A stretch of 64,000 bases of DNA. Origin: Pseudomonas sp. RSB 5.4. GTDB taxonomy: Bacteria > Pseudomonadota > Gammaproteobacteria > Pseudomonadales > Pseudomonadaceae. Positions 10,024-19,474 of this stretch are shown here, piece by piece. Location: NCBI RefSeq assembly GCF_037126175.1, contig NZ_CP146986.1, forward strand, positions 4,774,501-4,838,500. The letters are read 5' to 3'. A program made the position numbers and the translations under genes. Under the pieces are notes generated by a model. That model had not been told where the DNA came from. It was given only the letters and a program-made list of their open reading frames with translations, and ran no database searches. The stretch's first letter is position 1. Each line of letters begins with the position of its first letter.

Positions 10024-11379
10024 ATGCTGGATAGACTGTTAGCCCTGCTTGTTCTGGCGCTCGTCCTCGGCGTGCCGCTGGGGTTGATCTTCCTGGTCAC
10101 CGGGCAGTTCCTGATGGACTTCGTGTTCTTCTACCCGTTGTTCATGTCCGGCCTGTGGATTGCCGGCGGCCTGTATTTCTGGCTGCACTGGGAACGCCAC
10201 TGGCCGTGGCAGGACGACACCCTGCCGCCGCCACTGGAAGGCGAGCCGCTGATCTCGATCCTGATTCCTTGCTACAACGAAGGTGAAAACGCCGCCGACA
10301 CCATTCACGCGGCGCTGGCCCAGCATTACCCGAACATTGAAGTCATCGCGATAAACGACGGCTCCAAGGACAACACCGCCGAAGTGCTCGACCGGCTGGC
10401 CAAGGAAGACCCACGCCTGCGTGTGCTGCATCTGGCGGAAAACCAGGGCAAGGCCGTGGCCCTGCGCATGGGCGCCATCGCCGCGCGCAGCGAATATCTG
10501 GTGTGCATCGACGGTGACGCACTGCTGGCGCCGAACACCGCGGCCTATCTGGTGGCGCCGATGCTCGACAACGCGCGCCTCGGCGCGGTGACCGGCAACC
10601 CGCGAATCCGCACGCGTTCGACGCTGGTCGGGCGCGTGCAGGTTGGCGAGTTCTCATCGATCATCGGGCTGATCAAACGCACGCAACGGGTGTTCGGGCG
10701 GATCTTCACCGTGTCCGGGGTCATCGTCGCGTTCCGCCGTACGGCGCTGAACCGGGTCGGCTACTGGAGCCCGGACATGATCACCGAAGACATCGACATC
10801 AGCTGGAAGCTGCAACTCGATCACTGGAGCATCTTCTACGAACCGCGTGCGCTGTGCTGGATCCTCATGCCGGAGACCCTCGGCGGCCTGTGGAAGCAGC
10901 GCCTGCGCTGGGCGCAGGGTGGTGCCGAAGTGCTGTTCAAGAACATCCGCGGCATCTGGCAGTACCGCCATCGTTATCTGTGGCCACTGCTGTTCGAATA
11001 CTGCCTGTCGACCGGGTGGGCCTTCACCTTCCTGCTGTCGGTGATTTTCTGGGCGATCGGCAAGTTCGTGGTCATGCCCGACGCCATCGCCGTACACCAC
11101 CTGATGCCGCCGGCGTTCACCGGACTGTTGCTGGCGTTCGTCTGTCTGGTGCAGTTCGCGGTCAGTATCATTATCGACCGGCGCTACGAACCGGGGCTGG
11201 GCCGAACCATGTTCTGGGTGGTGTGGTATCCGCTGGTGTTCTGGTTCATCAGCCTGCTGACCACGCTCGTCAGTTTTCCCAAAGTGCTGTTCGGCCAACA
11301 TCAGAAGCGTGCGCGTTGGGTCAGTCCTGACCGGGGTATCAAACCGGCCGGAGACGACGAAGAGGAGGTCATCAAATGA
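10024..11379 (+). CDS. pgaC: Poly-beta-1,6-N-acetylglucosamine synthase, GT2 glycosyltransferase PgaC
   Basis: A 451-residue inner-membrane family 2 glycosyltransferase. Two N-terminal membrane segments (about 5-28 and 33-55) precede the GT-A domain with [21 protein letters not shown] (UDP binding), CIDGDALL (the DXD position), TEDIDISW (catalytic base) and QRLRWAQGG (QXXRW). Three C-terminal membrane segments follow. It polymerises UDP-GlcNAc and secretes the chain with PgaD. In E. coli, PgaCD is activated by c-di-GMP binding, which is relevant because two GGDEF proteins lie nearby. One base separates it from pgaB. Confidence 0.96.
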   Translation: MLDRLLALLVLALVLGVPLGLIFLVTGQFLMDFVFFYPLFMSGLWIAGGLYFWLHWERHWPWQDDTLPPPLEGEPLISILIPCYNEGENAADTIHAALAQHYPNIEVIAINDGSKDNTAEVLDRLAKEDPRLRVLHLAENQGKAVALRMGAIAARSEYLVCIDGDALLAPNTAAYLVAPMLDNARLGAVTGNPRIRTRSTLVGRVQVGEFSSIIGLIKRTQRVFGRIFTVSGVIVAFRRTALNRVGYWSPDMITEDIDISWKLQLDHWSIFYEPRALCWILMPETLGGLWKQRLRWAQGGAEVLFKNIRGIWQYRHRYLWPLLFEYCLSTGWAFTFLLSVIFWAIGKFVVMPDAIAVHHLMPPAFTGLLLAFVCLVQFAVSIIIDRRYEPGLGRTMFWVVWYPLVFWFISLLTTLVSFPKVLFGQHQKRARWVSPDRGIKPAGDDEEEVIK

Positions 11380-11903
11380 AAATCATCCGGACCCGCCAGC
11401 GGCCATTTCTGGTGGTGGTCGATGTGATCCTCACCGTGCTGGCCTGGGTTGGCCTGCTGTACCTGCTGATACGCGGGTTGTGGCCATTGATCGAGACGCA
11501 CGCCGGCGGGCCGCGCATCGACAGTTCGGCGTTCGAGGCCCTGGGTACGTTGGAGATTTACCTGTGGGTGGCGCTGGTCAATGCGGTCATTCTGATTGGC
11601 TGGGCGCGTTATCAGCAGCGCAAAAGCCGAAGCTTCGCGCAGCGTCGATTACCGGCACCGGTTGTCGATGACGAAGGCCTGAGCAAGAGCTTCAAGATCT
11701 GCGATGACCGCTTGCAGCAGCTGCGCACCCCCGGGGTGATCACCATTCATAACGACCAGGAGGGCGATGTCAGCCGTGTCGTGCTGAACTTCAGGCCAGT
11801 CGAGGCCACGGAACTGCCACCGCCGCTGGCTCCGCTGGAGCATCCACGGGTGATCTTTCTGCACTCGGAAGACGATGACAATCGCGGGCCGACGGCTCAC
11901 TGA
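11376..11903 (+). CDS. pgaD: PNAG biosynthesis accessory membrane protein PgaD
   Basis: A 175-residue protein with two membrane segments (about 14-35 and 55-76) and a cytoplasmic tail. The start overlaps the pgaC stop by four bases. Position, topology and the early [18 protein letters not shown] segment fit PgaD. PgaD partners PgaC in the synthase and, in E. coli, shares its c-di-GMP binding site. It ends only 31 bases from the convergent reductase gene. Confidence 0.9.
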   Translation: MKIIRTRQRPFLVVVDVILTVLAWVGLLYLLIRGLWPLIETHAGGPRIDSSAFEALGTLEIYLWVALVNAVILIGWARYQQRKSRSFAQRRLPAPVVDDEGLSKSFKICDDRLQQLRTPGVITIHNDQEGDVSRVVLNFRPVEATELPPPLAPLEHPRVIFLHSEDDDNRGPTAH

Positions 11904-11934
11904 ACGGCTCACGCAACCTCGGCAGGAGCTGTAT

Positions 11935-13458
11935 TCACCCGCGAATCAGCTCCCACGCTTCTTCCATCTCCAGCGGTTGCTTCATGCGTTCGGCGAGCAT
12001 GGCCATCTCCCGCTCTTTCTCGCACGCCACGGCGGCCACGACGACGCCGTTTCTGCCGAAAAGGCCAAGGAACGGTGGCTGTTCCGGCTCGCCGATGAAC
12101 TCCACTTCATCCCAATGTTCGGCGTGGCCCAGGTGGTCGTAGTTCTTGCCAAAGTGCCAGGTCCAGAAAAACGGTACGTCCAGATAATGTTCGTCAGCGC
12201 CGAGCATGTTGGCGGCGGCGATGCGCGCGTGTTGCTGGGCCAGGCGCCAGTGTTCGATGCGTTGTGGCTGGCCGTTCAAGGGAAAGGTCGCGATGTCGCC
12301 AATCGCCCACAGGCCTTCAGCGACGCGCATGCCGGCATCGACCCGCAATGACTGATCCTTTTCCCTGGGCAGCGAGGCGAAGGCCTCGGTGGCCGGATGC
12401 ACGCCGATCCCTGCCAGCACCAGATCCGCCTTCACCCGCAGGCCGTTATCCAGCAGCACTGCCTCCACCTTGCCTTCGCCAACGATTTCCCGCGCTTGAT
12501 GCTCAGCGATGAACTTCACCCCGTTTTTTTCGTGAAGTGCACGGATCGCTTTGCCCACGGCTTCGCCGAACTGCGCGGCGAACGGTACCTGGTGCCGCGC
12601 CAGCACGGTCACTTCGAGGCCGTGCTGGCGCAACGCCGAAGCGCATTCGAGGGCGATAAAGCTGTCACCGATGATTACCGCGCGTTGCTCCGCCTTGGCT
12701 GCGCTCATGATCTGCCCGGCTTGCACCTTCGAGCGCAGGACAAAGACTTGCGGCAGATCGGCGCCGGGCAGCTCCAGTGAATTGGGCACAGCACCGGTGG
12801 CCAGCACGGCCGCGTCGTAACGCAGGGATTGGCCCTCGCGCAGGTGCAGGATTTTGCCGTCGACATCGATTGAACGGACTTCGTCCTGAAGGCGTTCGAT
12901 GCGTTGTTCGCGGTAAAAATCGTCATCACGCAGCGGCGGGGTTTCGCTGACTTGCATCTCTGCGGCGAGGACGAATTTGCTCAGCACCGTGCGGTCATAG
13001 CCGGCCTCGGGTTCATGGTCGATCATCACGACGCGGCCACCAAAGCCCTTTTCCCGCAGCGCCGCCGCACACGCCGTGCCTGCTGCTCCGGCACCGACGA
13101 TCACAAAGGTGCGCGCATCATCGGCCGGTGGAACATGCGGATCGAATATCGGCTGATCATCCACCCAGACTTCATCACCACGCATTTCCAGCGGATAACG
13201 CTTGAGGCTGTCCAGCGCCGGCGGTTCGCACAGTGCACCGTCCTCGGCGCGGAACGCGGCTTTGTGCCACGGGCAGATCAGACGACCATGGCACAGCGCT
13301 CCGTCAGCCAATGGCGCGCCGGCGTGTGGGCATTCGCCCTGAAATGCACGTAATTGGCCGGCGACACGCAACAAAACCAGCTTGCAGTCGCCGATCTGCA
13401 CCGGCAGGCCACGGTCTTCAGGGACATCGGCGAAACGGGCGACACGGTGCAGGCTCAT
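11935..13458 (-). CDS. Rieske [2Fe-2S]-FAD pyridine nucleotide-disulfide oxidoreductase (AIF-like)
   Basis: A 507-residue single-chain fusion. Residues 1-105 are a Rieske domain with CPHAG (Cys43, His45) and CPWHK (Cys62, His65) as cluster ligands. An FAD-binding fold starts at FVIVGAGAAGTACAAAL (about 115), an NAD(P)H-binding fold carries AVIIGDSFIALECASAL (about 270), and IGDIATFPL is the second FAD motif. A reductase C-terminal domain follows. The layout resembles AIFM3-like proteins and ferredoxin reductases of ring-hydroxylating oxygenases. No oxygenase gene is adjacent, so the electron acceptor is unknown. It is monocistronic and divergent from the PEBP gene. Confidence 0.88.
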   Translation of the reverse strand: MSLHRVARFADVPEDRGLPVQIGDCKLVLLRVAGQLRAFQGECPHAGAPLADGALCHGRLICPWHKAAFRAEDGALCEPPALDSLKRYPLEMRGDEVWVDDQPIFDPHVPPADDARTFVIVGAGAAGTACAAALREKGFGGRVVMIDHEPEAGYDRTVLSKFVLAAEMQVSETPPLRDDDFYREQRIERLQDEVRSIDVDGKILHLREGQSLRYDAAVLATGAVPNSLELPGADLPQVFVLRSKVQAGQIMSAAKAEQRAVIIGDSFIALECASALRQHGLEVTVLARHQVPFAAQFGEAVGKAIRALHEKNGVKFIAEHQAREIVGEGKVEAVLLDNGLRVKADLVLAGIGVHPATEAFASLPREKDQSLRVDAGMRVAEGLWAIGDIATFPLNGQPQRIEHWRLAQQHARIAAANMLGADEHYLDVPFFWTWHFGKNYDHLGHAEHWDEVEFIGEPEQPPFLGLFGRNGVVVAAVACEKEREMAMLAERMKQPLEMEEAWELIRG

Positions 13459-13597
13459 GTTCGTGCTCCTGGCAGGTATTTCTCTTACGAGTTTGCGGCG
13501 CAGTGCGAGGTTCAGCCAATTGCTACTGCCACGGCACGAACGGTACGGCTATAGTTTGCAGGCCGACGAAGGCCCAACTGCACAAGGTGCTCCCGGA

Positions 13598-14158
13598 ATG
13601 ACCCGATTGACCTCTCTCAACCCTTGGCTGGCGGCCGTCGCCGTCGCCCTTTGCGTGCAGTTTCCGGCGCAGGCGGCCGAGCGCTTTACCCTCGACATCC
13701 CCGGTGTCTCGGACAACCGCCTGTTCACCTCGGCCGCAGCGAGCGATGCGGCAGGCTGTGGCGGCAAGAACCAGTCGCCGGCGCTGGCCTGGAACTCGGG
13801 CCCTGCCGGTACCCTGAGCTACGCGATCGTCATGCACGATCCGGACGGCCAGAAAGGCCTGGGCGTCGATCACTGGATTCACTACGGCATCAAGGCCACC
13901 ACCCGGCAGATCCCGGCCGGTGTCGGCGCAAAATCCAACCTGGAAGGCGTGGGCGGTACCAACACCAAAGGCACCACCCACTACATCGGGCCTTGCCCTC
14001 CGGTCGGCGACAGCGCCCACCACTACATCATTCAGATCTATGCCCTCGATCTGGCCCCGGACGCCTTGCCCGCCGGCCTGACCCGCGCCGAGCTGATGGA
14101 TAAAATCAAAGGCCACGTACTGCGTAACAGCAGCGTGGTGCGGCGTTATCACCGCTGA
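13598..14158 (+). CDS. Exported YbhB/YbcL (PEBP, Raf kinase inhibitor-like) protein
   Basis: A 186-residue protein with a signal peptide cleaved near AQAAERFT (residue 26), then a PEBP domain. Ligand-pocket motifs are NQSPALAWNSGP, YAIVMHDPDGQ with the conserved Asp-Pro-Asp, and DHWIHYGI; the late HHYIIQIYALD is also typical. The bacterial family binds small anionic ligands but physiological roles are poorly known. The ATG at 13598 has a GGA eight bases away. It is divergent from the reductase across 139 bases. Confidence 0.88.
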   Translation: MTRLTSLNPWLAAVAVALCVQFPAQAAERFTLDIPGVSDNRLFTSAAASDAAGCGGKNQSPALAWNSGPAGTLSYAIVMHDPDGQKGLGVDHWIHYGIKATTRQIPAGVGAKSNLEGVGGTNTKGTTHYIGPCPPVGDSAHHYIIQIYALDLAPDALPAGLTRAELMDKIKGHVLRNSSVVRRYHR

Positions 14159-14328
14159 AACTAATTTCAGCGGCGTTTAACCCGATCTGAAGGGGCTGCC
14201 TGCCTAAATGGATGAATGATCACGTTCATTCACTGAGGCGGGCAGCCCATGTTTCGTTGCCTGCCTTTACCGCGACGCCTGTGCCGCGAACAAATCCGCT
14301 GCCAGCGAGCGGATGAATCTCCAGCCAT

Positions 14329-14601
14329 TTGGCATTGCCCGGCAAAAACGCGCACTATCGGGCCATGGCTGAAGCGCTGGAGAACAAAGTGGCACCAAAA
14401 ATCGACCGCATCGCCCAACTCCTCAACTGCCCGCAGAAGGGCGAGGAGATGCGGCGAGCGATTACCGAGGCCCGCAAGGAGTTTCTGCTGAACCAGTCGG
14501 AAGAAGACGTCGTGGAAGAGGACGAGGTTTTTGAGGAGGTTGGGGAAGATCAGGAAGACGAAGACGACGATTACGACGAGTTTGACTGGACGACGGAGTG
14601 A
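14329..14601 (+). CDS. Small hypothetical protein with a strongly acidic tail
   Basis: At most 90 residues. The N-terminal half is helical and basic ([20 protein letters not shown]). The last 35 residues are almost all Glu/Asp ([15 protein letters not shown]). The frame opens after a stop at 14316. A TTG at 14329 or an ATG at 14365 could start translation, and neither has a good Shine-Dalgarno. Coding bias continues upstream of 14365, which favours the TTG. A tail of this kind can mimic nucleic acid or bind basic proteins, but that is a guess. Family not recognised. Confidence 0.6.
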   Translation: MALPGKNAHYRAMAEALENKVAPKIDRIAQLLNCPQKGEEMRRAITEARKEFLLNQSEEDVVEEDEVFEEVGEDQEDEDDDYDEFDWTTE

Positions 14602-14630
14602 CCGCCGCCAGAGGACTGCGTTGCGCCCAC

Positions 14631-14668
14631 AAAAAAGCCCCGGACCATCACAGTCCGGGGCTTTCTCG
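14631..14668. terminator. Bidirectional terminator between the acidic-protein gene and tRNA-Arg
   Basis: A nine-pair G/C stem GCCCCGGAC / GTCCGGGGC with a seven-base loop lies between A6 on the left and a T-rich stretch on the right. It can stop the plus-strand gene and, more strongly, the minus-strand tRNA transcript. Confidence 0.85.
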
Positions 14669-14678
14669 TTTCAATTCA

Positions 14679-14755
14679 TGGCGCACCAGGCGGGATTCGA
14701 ACCCACGACCCCTGCCTTCGGAGGGCAGTACTCTATCCAGCTGAGCTACTGGTGC
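14679..14755 (-). tRNA. tRNA-Arg (anticodon CCG)
   Basis: A 77-base cloverleaf on the minus strand. The acceptor stem GCACCAG pairs with CTGGTGC, followed by G and an encoded CCA. The D-arm contains AGCTCAGCTGG. The anticodon stem CTGCC/GGCAG encloses the loop CTCCGAA, with anticodon CCG reading CGG. The T-arm contains GGTTCGAATCC. The terminator at 14631-14668 lies just downstream. Confidence 0.97.
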
Positions 14756-15198
14756 AGCGGGCGACATCATACCTAGGTCGGCTCGGGGCGTCCATGCCGG
14801 GTTTGGGCGGGTTTTGTCAGTGCGCGTGTCGGTGTGAAACGCTGCATTCCTTAAAGCTGTAACGTCCTGCAAAACCCTCGCTTGGCGCTTTTTCCTGGCT
14901 GTTCTATGGTTTGGCTGCGGCCGGGGCTATTTGCTCGTTGATCTGAAAAAACCAGCAAACGCTGGGTTTTTGTTCTTTTTTTCGAACGACCTATTGTCCT
15001 TTACCCCCTTTGATCCTACGATCCGTTTGAGATTTCAAACGCTCTTTGACGGGGTGTTGATGCGCAGGTGCTGTGAATAACGCACGATCACTGCGCCTCA
15101 CCCGGTCCATGATTTCCCTGACGGCAGCCTTGCGAGGCGCCTTTCTACAATCATAATTTTGCTCCGCGCAGGCCGCGGTGCTGTTAAGGAAAGCCGAC
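14756..15198. other. 443-base intergenic region upstream of gabD
   Basis: It holds the promoter of the minus-strand tRNA on its left and the gabD leader on its right. A terminator-like hairpin, CCAGC AAAC GCTGG followed by TTTTTG and a second T-run, sits at 14946-14985 on the plus strand with no gene upstream of it. No protein-coding frame looks real. A clear sigma54 site for gabD was looked for and not found. Confidence 0.5.
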
Positions 15199-16641
15199 AT
15201 GCAGCTTAAAGATACCCAGTTGTTCCGCCAGCAAGCCTTCATTGATGGCGCTTGGGTCGATGCGGACAACGGTCAGACGATCAAGGTCAACAACCCGGCC
15301 ACCGGCGAAATCCTCGGCACCGTGCCGAAAATGGGCGCCGCCGAAACCCGCCGTGCCATCGAAGCCGCTGACAAAGCGCTGCCGGCCTGGCGTGCACTGA
15401 CCGCCAAGGAGCGTGCAGGCAAGCTGCGTCGCTGGTTCGAACTGATGATCGAGAACCAGGACGACCTCGCGCGCCTGATGACCCTCGAGCAGGGCAAGCC
15501 GCTGGCCGAAGCCAAGGGCGAAATCGTTTACGCCGCTTCGTTCATCGAGTGGTTCGCCGAAGAAGCCAAGCGCATCTACGGCGACGTGATCCCGGGCCAC
15601 CAGCCAGACAAGCGCCTGATCGTGATCAAGCAGCCGATCGGCGTGACCGCCGCGATCACCCCGTGGAACTTCCCGGCGGCGATGATCACCCGTAAAGCCG
15701 GCCCGGCGCTGGCCGCCGGTTGCACCATGGTGCTCAAGCCGGCGTCGCAAACCCCATTCTCCGCCTTCGCCCTGGCCGAACTGGCGCAACGCGCCGGCAT
15801 CCCTAAAGGCGTGTTCAGCGTGGTCTCCGGCAGCGCCGGCGACATCGGCAGCGAGCTGACCAGCAACCCGATCGTGCGCAAGCTGTCCTTCACCGGCTCG
15901 ACCGAAATCGGTCGTCAGCTGATGGCGGAATGCGCCAAGGACATCAAGAAAGTCTCGCTGGAACTGGGCGGCAACGCGCCGTTCATCGTGTTCGACGACG
16001 CAGACCTGGATAAGGCCGTCGAAGGCGCGATCATCTCCAAGTACCGCAACAACGGCCAGACCTGCGTCTGCGCCAACCGTCTGTACATTCAGGATTCGGT
16101 CTACGACGCGTTCGCCGAGAAACTCAAAGTGGCGGTGGCCAAGCTGAAGATCGGCAACGGTCTGGAAGAAGGCACCACCACTGGCCCGCTGATCGACGAG
16201 AAAGCCGTGGCCAAGGTGCAGGAGCACATCGCTGACGCCGTGGCCAAAGGCGCCACCGTGCTGGCCGGTGGCAAGCCGATGGAAGGCAACTTCTTCGAGC
16301 CGACCATCCTGACCAACGTGCCGAAAGATGCCGCTGTCGCCAAGGAAGAAACCTTCGGCCCGCTGGCACCGCTGTTCCGCTTCAAAGACGAAGCCGAAGT
16401 GATCGCGATGTCCAACGACACCGAGTTCGGTCTGGCTTCCTACTTCTACGCTCGCGACCTGGGCCGGGTGTTCCGTGTGGCTGAAGCCCTGGAATACGGC
16501 ATGGTCGGCGTCAACACCGGGTTGATCTCCAACGAAGTCGCGCCGTTCGGCGGCATCAAGGCTTCGGGCCTGGGCCGTGAAGGCTCCAAGTACGGCATCG
16601 AGGATTACCTGGAAATCAAATACCTCTGCCTGGGCATCTAA
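15199..16641 (+). CDS. gabD: NADP-dependent succinate-semialdehyde dehydrogenase GabD
   Basis: A 480-residue aldehyde dehydrogenase that oxidises succinate semialdehyde to succinate in GABA catabolism. Family motifs are TPWNFPAAMITRK (cofactor channel), FTGSTEIGRQL (Rossmann loop), LELGGNAPFIV (with the general-base Glu) and NNGQTCVCANR (nucleophilic Cys). Length is that of E. coli GabD (482). The ATG at 15199 has AAGGAAAG six bases upstream, so the longer frame is not used. It is followed by gabT after 185 bases that contain a hairpin. Confidence 0.96.
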   Translation: MQLKDTQLFRQQAFIDGAWVDADNGQTIKVNNPATGEILGTVPKMGAAETRRAIEAADKALPAWRALTAKERAGKLRRWFELMIENQDDLARLMTLEQGKPLAEAKGEIVYAASFIEWFAEEAKRIYGDVIPGHQPDKRLIVIKQPIGVTAAITPWNFPAAMITRKAGPALAAGCTMVLKPASQTPFSAFALAELAQRAGIPKGVFSVVSGSAGDIGSELTSNPIVRKLSFTGSTEIGRQLMAECAKDIKKVSLELGGNAPFIVFDDADLDKAVEGAIISKYRNNGQTCVCANRLYIQDSVYDAFAEKLKVAVAKLKIGNGLEEGTTTGPLIDEKAVAKVQEHIADAVAKGATVLAGGKPMEGNFFEPTILTNVPKDAAVAKEETFGPLAPLFRFKDEAEVIAMSNDTEFGLASYFYARDLGRVFRVAEALEYGMVGVNTGLISNEVAPFGGIKASGLGREGSKYGIEDYLEIKYLCLGI

Positions 16642-16663
16642 GCCGGGAAAGGGATCGCTGCAA

Positions 16664-16697
16664 ACGCAAAGGGCACGAGAGCGCTGTCCCTTTGCGT
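16664..16697. terminator. Perfect hairpin in the gabD-gabT gap
   Basis: The ten-pair stem ACGCAAAGGG / CCCTTTGCGT with a 14-base loop is followed by CGTTTC, not a real T-run. It could weaken read-through or stabilise the gabD mRNA end. Confidence 0.45.
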
Positions 16698-16826
16698 CGT
16701 TTCAAACCGGAATTTTCTCTGCGGCCGGGAACGCCGTGGCAGTCGATCATCGCATGCTGCCACCGCCGATTCCTCCCGCTTAATCCTTGAACCACGCCGC
16801 CCGATGAGCGGTGAATGAGGACTGTA

Positions 16827-18104
16827 ATGAGCAAGACTAACGCTGAACTGATGGCCCGCCGTACCGCAGCTGTTCCACGTGGTGTTGGCCAGATTCACCC
16901 GATTTTCGCCGAGTCCGCGAAGAACGCTACCGTGACTGACGTTGAAGGTCGTGAATTCATCGACTTCGCCGGCGGCATCGCTGTGCTGAACACCGGCCAC
17001 GTGCACCCGAAAATCATCGCGGCCGTGACCGAACAGCTGAACAAGCTGACCCACACCTGCTTCCAGGTACTGGCCTACGAGCCGTACGTTGAGCTGTGCG
17101 AAAAGATCAACGCCAAGGTGCCAGGTGATTTCGCCAAGAAAACCCTGTTGGTGACCACCGGTTCCGAAGCCGTGGAAAACGCCGTGAAGATCGCCCGTGC
17201 CGCCACTGGCCGTGCCGGTGTGATCGCCTTCACCGGCGCTTACCACGGTCGCACCATGATGACCCTGGGCCTGACCGGTAAAGTCGTGCCTTACTCGGCC
17301 GGCATGGGCCTGATGCCAGGCGGCATTTTCCGCGCGCTGTACCCGAACGAACTGCACGGTGTGAGCATCGACGATTCGATCGCGTCCATCGAACGCATCT
17401 TCAAGAACGACGCCGAGCCGAAAGACATCGCCGCGATCATCATCGAGCCTGTGCAGGGTGAAGGTGGTTTCTACGTCGCGCCGAAAGAGTTCATGAAGCG
17501 TCTGCGTGCCCTGTGCGACCAGCACGGCATCCTGTTGATCGCTGACGAAGTGCAGACGGGCGCTGGCCGTACCGGCACCTTCTTCGCCATGGAACAGATG
17601 GGCGTTGCTGCCGATCTGACCACCTTCGCCAAATCCATCGCTGGCGGCTTCCCGCTGGCCGGTGTCTGCGGCAAGGCCGAATACATGGACGCCATCGCTC
17701 CAGGCGGCCTGGGCGGCACCTACGCCGGTAGCCCGATCGCTTGCGCTGCGGCCCTGGCCGTGATGGAAGTGTTCGAAGAAGAACAACTGCTGGACCGCTG
17801 CAAGGCTGTCGGCGAGCGTCTGGTGACTGGCCTGAAGGCCATTCAGGCCAAGTACCCGGTGATCGGCGAAGTGCGTGCCCTGGGCGCGATGATTGCGGTC
17901 GAGCTGTTCGAAAACGGCGACAGCCACAAGCCAAACCCGACCGCCGTTGCGGCAGTCGTGGCCAAGGCGCGTGACAAGGGCCTGATCCTGCTGTCCTGCG
18001 GCACCTACGGCAACGTGCTGCGCGTACTCGTACCGCTGACCTCGCCGGACGAGCAACTGGACAAAGGTCTGGCGATCATCGAAGAGTGCTTCTCGGAGCT
18101 CTAA
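16827..18104 (+). CDS. gabT: 4-aminobutyrate aminotransferase GabT
   Basis: A 425-residue class III PLP aminotransferase that converts GABA and 2-oxoglutarate to succinate semialdehyde and glutamate, feeding GabD. Seen: the substrate region FIDFAGGIAVLNTGH, the PLP phosphate loop TTGSEAVENAVKIAR, IIEPVQGEGGF, LIADEVQTGAGRTG with the PLP-N1 Asp, and TTFAKSIAGGFPL with the Schiff-base Lys. The ATG at 16827 (MSKTNAEL) is preferred over 16815 because TGAGG lies six bases upstream. It ends at a strong terminator. Confidence 0.96.
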   Translation: MSKTNAELMARRTAAVPRGVGQIHPIFAESAKNATVTDVEGREFIDFAGGIAVLNTGHVHPKIIAAVTEQLNKLTHTCFQVLAYEPYVELCEKINAKVPGDFAKKTLLVTTGSEAVENAVKIARAATGRAGVIAFTGAYHGRTMMTLGLTGKVVPYSAGMGLMPGGIFRALYPNELHGVSIDDSIASIERIFKNDAEPKDIAAIIIEPVQGEGGFYVAPKEFMKRLRALCDQHGILLIADEVQTGAGRTGTFFAMEQMGVAADLTTFAKSIAGGFPLAGVCGKAEYMDAIAPGGLGGTYAGSPIACAAALAVMEVFEEEQLLDRCKAVGERLVTGLKAIQAKYPVIGEVRALGAMIAVELFENGDSHKPNPTAVAAVVAKARDKGLILLSCGTYGNVLRVLVPLTSPDEQLDKGLAIIEECFSEL

Positions 18105-18130
18105 GCCCGGCACTGTGTGATCGGCTCGAC

Positions 18131-18158
18131 AAAAAACCCGCTTCGGCGGGTTTTTTTA
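18131..18158 (+). terminator. Strong rho-independent terminator after gabT
   Basis: AAAAAACCCGC TTCG GCGGG TTTTTTT: a G/C stem capped by a TTCG tetraloop with A- and T-tracts on both sides. Confidence 0.95.
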
Positions 18159-18244
18159 CGCCCCTTGAAACACATCAGGCGCTTTTGCGCTGTATCGAAA
18201 GGCCAGCATTGGCTAAGGTTCAGGCATTGCAAGGGAGAGCGCGC

Positions 18245-19456
18245 ATGACTGCCGTTGATTTACCCGCCGTACCTCGGGTGCTGATTGCCGAGGCTGACCC
18301 ATGGTCTCGTGACCTGCTCAAACAAGTGCTGCTCAATGTGCGCTGCGATGCGCGACTGGATCTGTGTGCCGACGGCCAGCAAGCGCTGTCGTTGCTTAGC
18401 GAAGTGCCGTATGACCTGGCCATCGTCGATTGGGAGTTGCCGGGCATCGACGGTCTGAGCGTGCTGCGCAGCGTGCGCCAACGCAAACGCAATCCGCCGC
18501 TGCCGTTCATTCTGATGAGCAGTCGCAACGACAGCGCCAGCGTGCGCGAAGCCATACCCTTGGCCCCGACGGCCTACCTGACCAAACCGTTGAACATGGA
18601 AAGCCTGACCGAGCGACTGCAGGGTTTGCTGCTGAACGCGGGTGAAGAGGTGTTCTGCGAAGTGCCGACGCTGGCGCCGGGCATGACCTTGTCGGTGTTC
18701 CTCGAGCGACGCCGCGAGCAGGCCGACGGCGCGCCGTTGATGACCGATGTGCAGGTGGCGGTCAAACGCAGCCTCAATCCCAATGGCCTCGACCTGAAGC
18801 TGCTGGAAGAAGAGATCCGCACTGATCCGCAGATCACCGCCGTGTTGATCGCCGCCGCCAACAGCGCGGCGCAGCATCATGGCGCAGCGGTGCAGACCCT
18901 CGGACAGGCGCTGCATCGGCTCGGCACCGGGCAGAGCATGAACCTGATCCTCGGCCTGGCGCTCAAACGCAGCGCCAAGCTCAGTGACCCGTGCCTGGCG
19001 GACTACGCCGAGCGCTACTGGGGGCTGTCGCTGCACACCGCGGAATACGCACGCACGCTGGCGCGCCTGCTCGATCTGGATCAGGAGCGCTGCTACTGCG
19101 CCGGTATGTTGCATCGTCTCGGTGACCTGGCGTTGCTGCGCTGTTTGCAGGAGTGGCAGCAGGCCGGTGGCGCACTGGATGAACTGGAGGAAGTCGGCGA
19201 GGCGCTGGCGGAATTCGGCGCGGCCTACGGTTCGGCGTTGCGCACACGCTGGCGCTTGCCGCTGGAGTTGCGCGAGTTGATTGCGTCGGTCTACCAGCTC
19301 GGTGGCGGGGTTTACTCACGTGAGGCGCTGGTGATGAACATGGCAGCGCAAATGGCCCGTCTGACCGAGCATGAGGGGGTTGAGGAACTGGCGAAAAGTC
19401 GTACGGCGCGGCTGCTGAAGATCGGGCTGCCGGAATTGATGCGGATGCGTAAATGA
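18245..19456 (+). CDS. Response regulator with C-terminal HDOD domain
   Basis: A 403-residue protein. Residues 10-125 are a receiver domain with the acidic pocket in LIAEADP, phospho-acceptor Asp62 in AIVDWELPG, and Lys114 in YLTKPLN. After a linker of about 50 residues comes an HDOD domain (about 175-370), a catalytically degenerate HD-fold module of signalling proteins. The ATG at 18245 has AAGGGAG seven bases upstream; the longer frame would run through the gabT terminator. No cognate kinase is adjacent. The output is unknown. Confidence 0.9.
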   Translation: MTAVDLPAVPRVLIAEADPWSRDLLKQVLLNVRCDARLDLCADGQQALSLLSEVPYDLAIVDWELPGIDGLSVLRSVRQRKRNPPLPFILMSSRNDSASVREAIPLAPTAYLTKPLNMESLTERLQGLLLNAGEEVFCEVPTLAPGMTLSVFLERRREQADGAPLMTDVQVAVKRSLNPNGLDLKLLEEEIRTDPQITAVLIAAANSAAQHHGAAVQTLGQALHRLGTGQSMNLILGLALKRSAKLSDPCLADYAERYWGLSLHTAEYARTLARLLDLDQERCYCAGMLHRLGDLALLRCLQEWQQAGGALDELEEVGEALAEFGAAYGSALRTRWRLPLELRELIASVYQLGGGVYSREALVMNMAAQMARLTEHEGVEELAKSRTARLLKIGLPELMRMRK

Positions 19457-19474
19457 CCGGATTTGCATAAACGC

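Noticed and set aside
8367..10100. A 577-codon minus-strand frame opposite pgaB
   Set aside because: Length alone is not evidence at this GC content. The plus strand encodes both PgaB catalytic domains, and the antisense product has no recognisable motif.
15100..15198. A sigma54 promoter before gabD (CGGCAGCCTTGC)
   Set aside because: The GG to GC spacing is seven bases instead of ten.
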